Of a stretch of 5,609 bases of DNA, positions 4,214-5,609 are shown piece after piece. The notes beneath the pieces were generated by a model that saw only the letters and a list, made by a program, of their open reading frames with translations, was not told the origin of the DNA and made no database searches. Position 1 is the first letter of the stretch; every line of letters begins with the position of its first letter. Position numbers and translations under genes: made by a program. The DNA comes from Ignavibacteriales bacterium (GTDB lineage Bacteria > Bacteroidota > Ignavibacteria > UBA10030), in NCBI GenBank assembly GCA_016207365.1, contig JACQPU010000040.1:1-5609 (forward strand), in the 5' to 3' direction.

Positions 4214-5609
4214 TTACATCACGCCTTGCGGGTCTACATCAATCGTTACCAAAACCTGTCTTCTCTTCAATTCTGCTTCGACTTTCTCTCTCGCACGCTT
4301 AAGGGCCTCGAGTACTCGCCTCCCGCTCGGGTCATTCACCTTGGAATTCTTTAACAGAATAAACTTCCGAAACCGGTTCCGCACTTTCGGAATCGCCGCG
4401 TCAGCGGGGCCGAGGAGACGCGATGTTTTCTCCACACCGTCGTTCTTCAGAATCTGACCGAATTTCTGTGCGGCAGATTGAACCTCTCCTTCATTTTCTC
4501 CACTGAATTCAACAAGAACGATCCTCGAAAAAGGCGGGTACTCCAGTTCCTTCCTGTAAGCCAGCTCTTCTTTATAGAATCCCTTATAGTCATGCGTCAG
4601 AACATGCTTCAGGCTGTAATGCCCCGCCTGCATCGTCTGAATAACGACTTCTCCCGCAAGATTGCTCCGTCCGGCTCGTCCCGCAACCTGGGTCAGCAAT
4701 TGGAACGTCCGCTCGGCCGACCGAAAATCCGGCAAGAGCATCTGGGTGTCTGCCGAAATCACGCCCACGAGCGTGACATGTGGGAAATCGAGCCCCTTTG
4801 CAACCATCTGCGTGCCCAGAAGAATGTCCGCCTGCCGCGAGCCGAATTGCTCAAGAAGCTTTGAGTGCGACCCTTTTCTCGTCGTAGTGTCGAGATCCAT
4901 GCGCAAGATGCACGCATCAGGAAACTTCTGAGAAAGCTCCTCGTGAACTTGCTGCGTTCCAAATGCGTGAAAACGTATGTCAACTCCGCCACACGAAGGG
5001 CAGACAGTGGGCGGTTTAGTGACCGCCCCGCAGTAATGACAGCGCAGATGCTTCTTGACGCTGTGATACGTCAGCGTGACATCGCAGTTTCTGCATCGCT
5101 CCACGTACCCACACTCGAAGCACTCGACAACGTGCGAAAATCCGCGACGGTTCTGAAGCAGAATAACCCCTTCGTTCTTCTGAAGACGCAACAAAATCTG
5201 CTGTTCGAGAAGTCTGGAGATCGAGGTTTGCGGCATGTGCTTCGGGAATTTCTCCCCACTCTCACGAAGCTTCGTACGAATGTCGGCAAGAAATGCCTTT
5301 CGCTCCTTCGTCATGTCCACGATCTCGATCGTCGGTAACCGCGCTTGATCGACCCGATCAGGGAGCTCGAGGAGCGTGTATTTGCCGGACTCGGCATTGT
5401 AGTAGCTTTCAACAGACGGTGTTGCAGAGCCGAGGATCACGACCGCGCCTGCAAGCGATGCGCGGTACACGGCAACGTCGCGGGCGTTGTAGCGGGGAAC
5501 CGCGTCGAATTGCTTGTAGGAAGCTTCATGTTCCTCATCGACCACAAGGAGTCCAGGATTTGCCAACGGCGCAAAGATCGCGGAGCGTGGACCGATGACA
5601 ATGGAGACC
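4214..5609 (-). CDS. priA: Primosomal replication-restart helicase PriA (C-terminal part; N-terminus outside window)
   Basis: PriA is a 3'-5' superfamily 2 DNA helicase that recognises stalled or repaired forks and reloads the replisome. The frame is open from the right edge to a TAA at 4214-4216, giving 464 residues, roughly the last 60% of a typical 730-820-residue protein. Numbering from the first whole codon (5608), it shows IGPRSAIF (5-12), the Walker B box DEEH (24-27), motif III GSATPS (60-65), four CxxC pairs for two zincs (cysteines 163/166, 172/175, 190/193, 203/206), TQMVAKG (266-272) and motif VI QVAGRAGR (307-314). It ends with the usual TIDVDPQ. A TTG at 5564-5566 is not the start, because the conserved IGPRSAIF precedes it in frame. 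The segment between motif III and the zinc region (KERKAFLADIRTKLRESG and following) looks somewhat longer than in common homologues. The gene converges on hpnE. Confidence 0.96.
   Translation of the reverse strand, partial: VSIVIGPRSAIFAPLANPGLLVVDEEHEASYKQFDAVPRYNARDVAVYRASLAGAVVILGSATPSVESYYNAESGKYTLLELPDRVDQARLPTIEIVDMTKERKAFLADIRTKLRESGEKFPKHMPQTSISRLLEQQILLRLQKNEGVILLQNRRGFSHVVECFECGYVERCRNCDVTLTYHSVKKHLRCHYCGAVTKPPTVCPSCGGVDIRFHAFGTQQVHEELSQKFPDACILRMDLDTTTRKGSHSKLLEQFGSRQADILLGTQMVAKGLDFPHVTLVGVISADTQMLLPDFRSAERTFQLLTQVAGRAGRSNLAGEVVIQTMQAGHYSLKHVLTHDYKGFYKEELAYRKELEYPPFSRIVLVEFSGENEGEVQSAAQKFGQILKNDGVEKTSRLLGPADAAIPKVRNRFRKFILLKNSKVNDPSGRRVLEALKRAREKVEAELKRRQVLVTIDVDPQGVM

Noticed and set aside
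4478..5338. + strand open frames (4478-4864 and 4865-5338)
   Set aside because: They lie wholly antisense to the conserved PriA helicase and zinc-binding region and show no motifs of their own.
5564..5566. TTG as the start of PriA
   Set aside because: The same frame continues upstream into IGPRSAIF, a conserved PriA segment, so the gene runs past the window edge.

Overview
The window carries five protein-coding genes or gene fragments in a bacterial sequence of moderate G+C content. At its core is a complete three-gene squalene-synthesis set, hpnC-hpnD-hpnE, all on the + strand. This set is typical of hopanoid producers and of some bacteria that use squalene for other lipids. The organism cannot be fixed from the sequence. 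Weak or absent Shine-Dalgarno sites, non-ATG starts, a GxxExxY gene and a cyclase-domain tail would fit a free-living Gram-negative lineage, possibly of the Bacteroidota/Ignavibacteria (FCB) type, but this is a low-confidence guess.

Layout. Positions 1-129 hold the last 42 codons of a gene whose product ends like a class III adenylate/guanylate cyclase domain. Positions 91-202 are two tandem copies of a 56-bp repeat, into which that gene runs. Positions 249-662 encode a complete GxxExxY-family protein with a PD-(D/E)xK-like core. Its last residues and stop codon lie in an inverted copy of the same repeat (637-672), and that copy also contains the GTG start of hpnC (667-1512). After a gap of about 235 bp come hpnD (1748-2638, or from 1694) and then hpnE (2698-4038). 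A 175-bp convergent intergenic region (4039-4213) holds an 11-bp perfect stem, a possible degraded dispersed repeat and a heptamer tandem repeat. The complementary strand from 5609 to 4214 encodes the C-terminal 464 residues of the replication-restart helicase PriA.

How the genes work together. HpnD makes presqualene diphosphate from two farnesyl diphosphates, HpnC converts it to hydroxysqualene, and HpnE reduces that to squalene. No squalene-hopene cyclase or carotenoid gene lies in the window, so the fate of the squalene is not visible. PriA is convergent and functionally unrelated.

The least ordinary part is the GxxExxY gene bracketed by inverted copies of a short 9-bp-periodic repeat. 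Copies of this repeat appear to supply the end of the upstream gene, the C-terminal HPVHPVNP tail of the GxxExxY protein and the start codon of hpnC. This looks like a small mobile or repeat-associated cassette placed at the head of the squalene operon. Mobility is inference.
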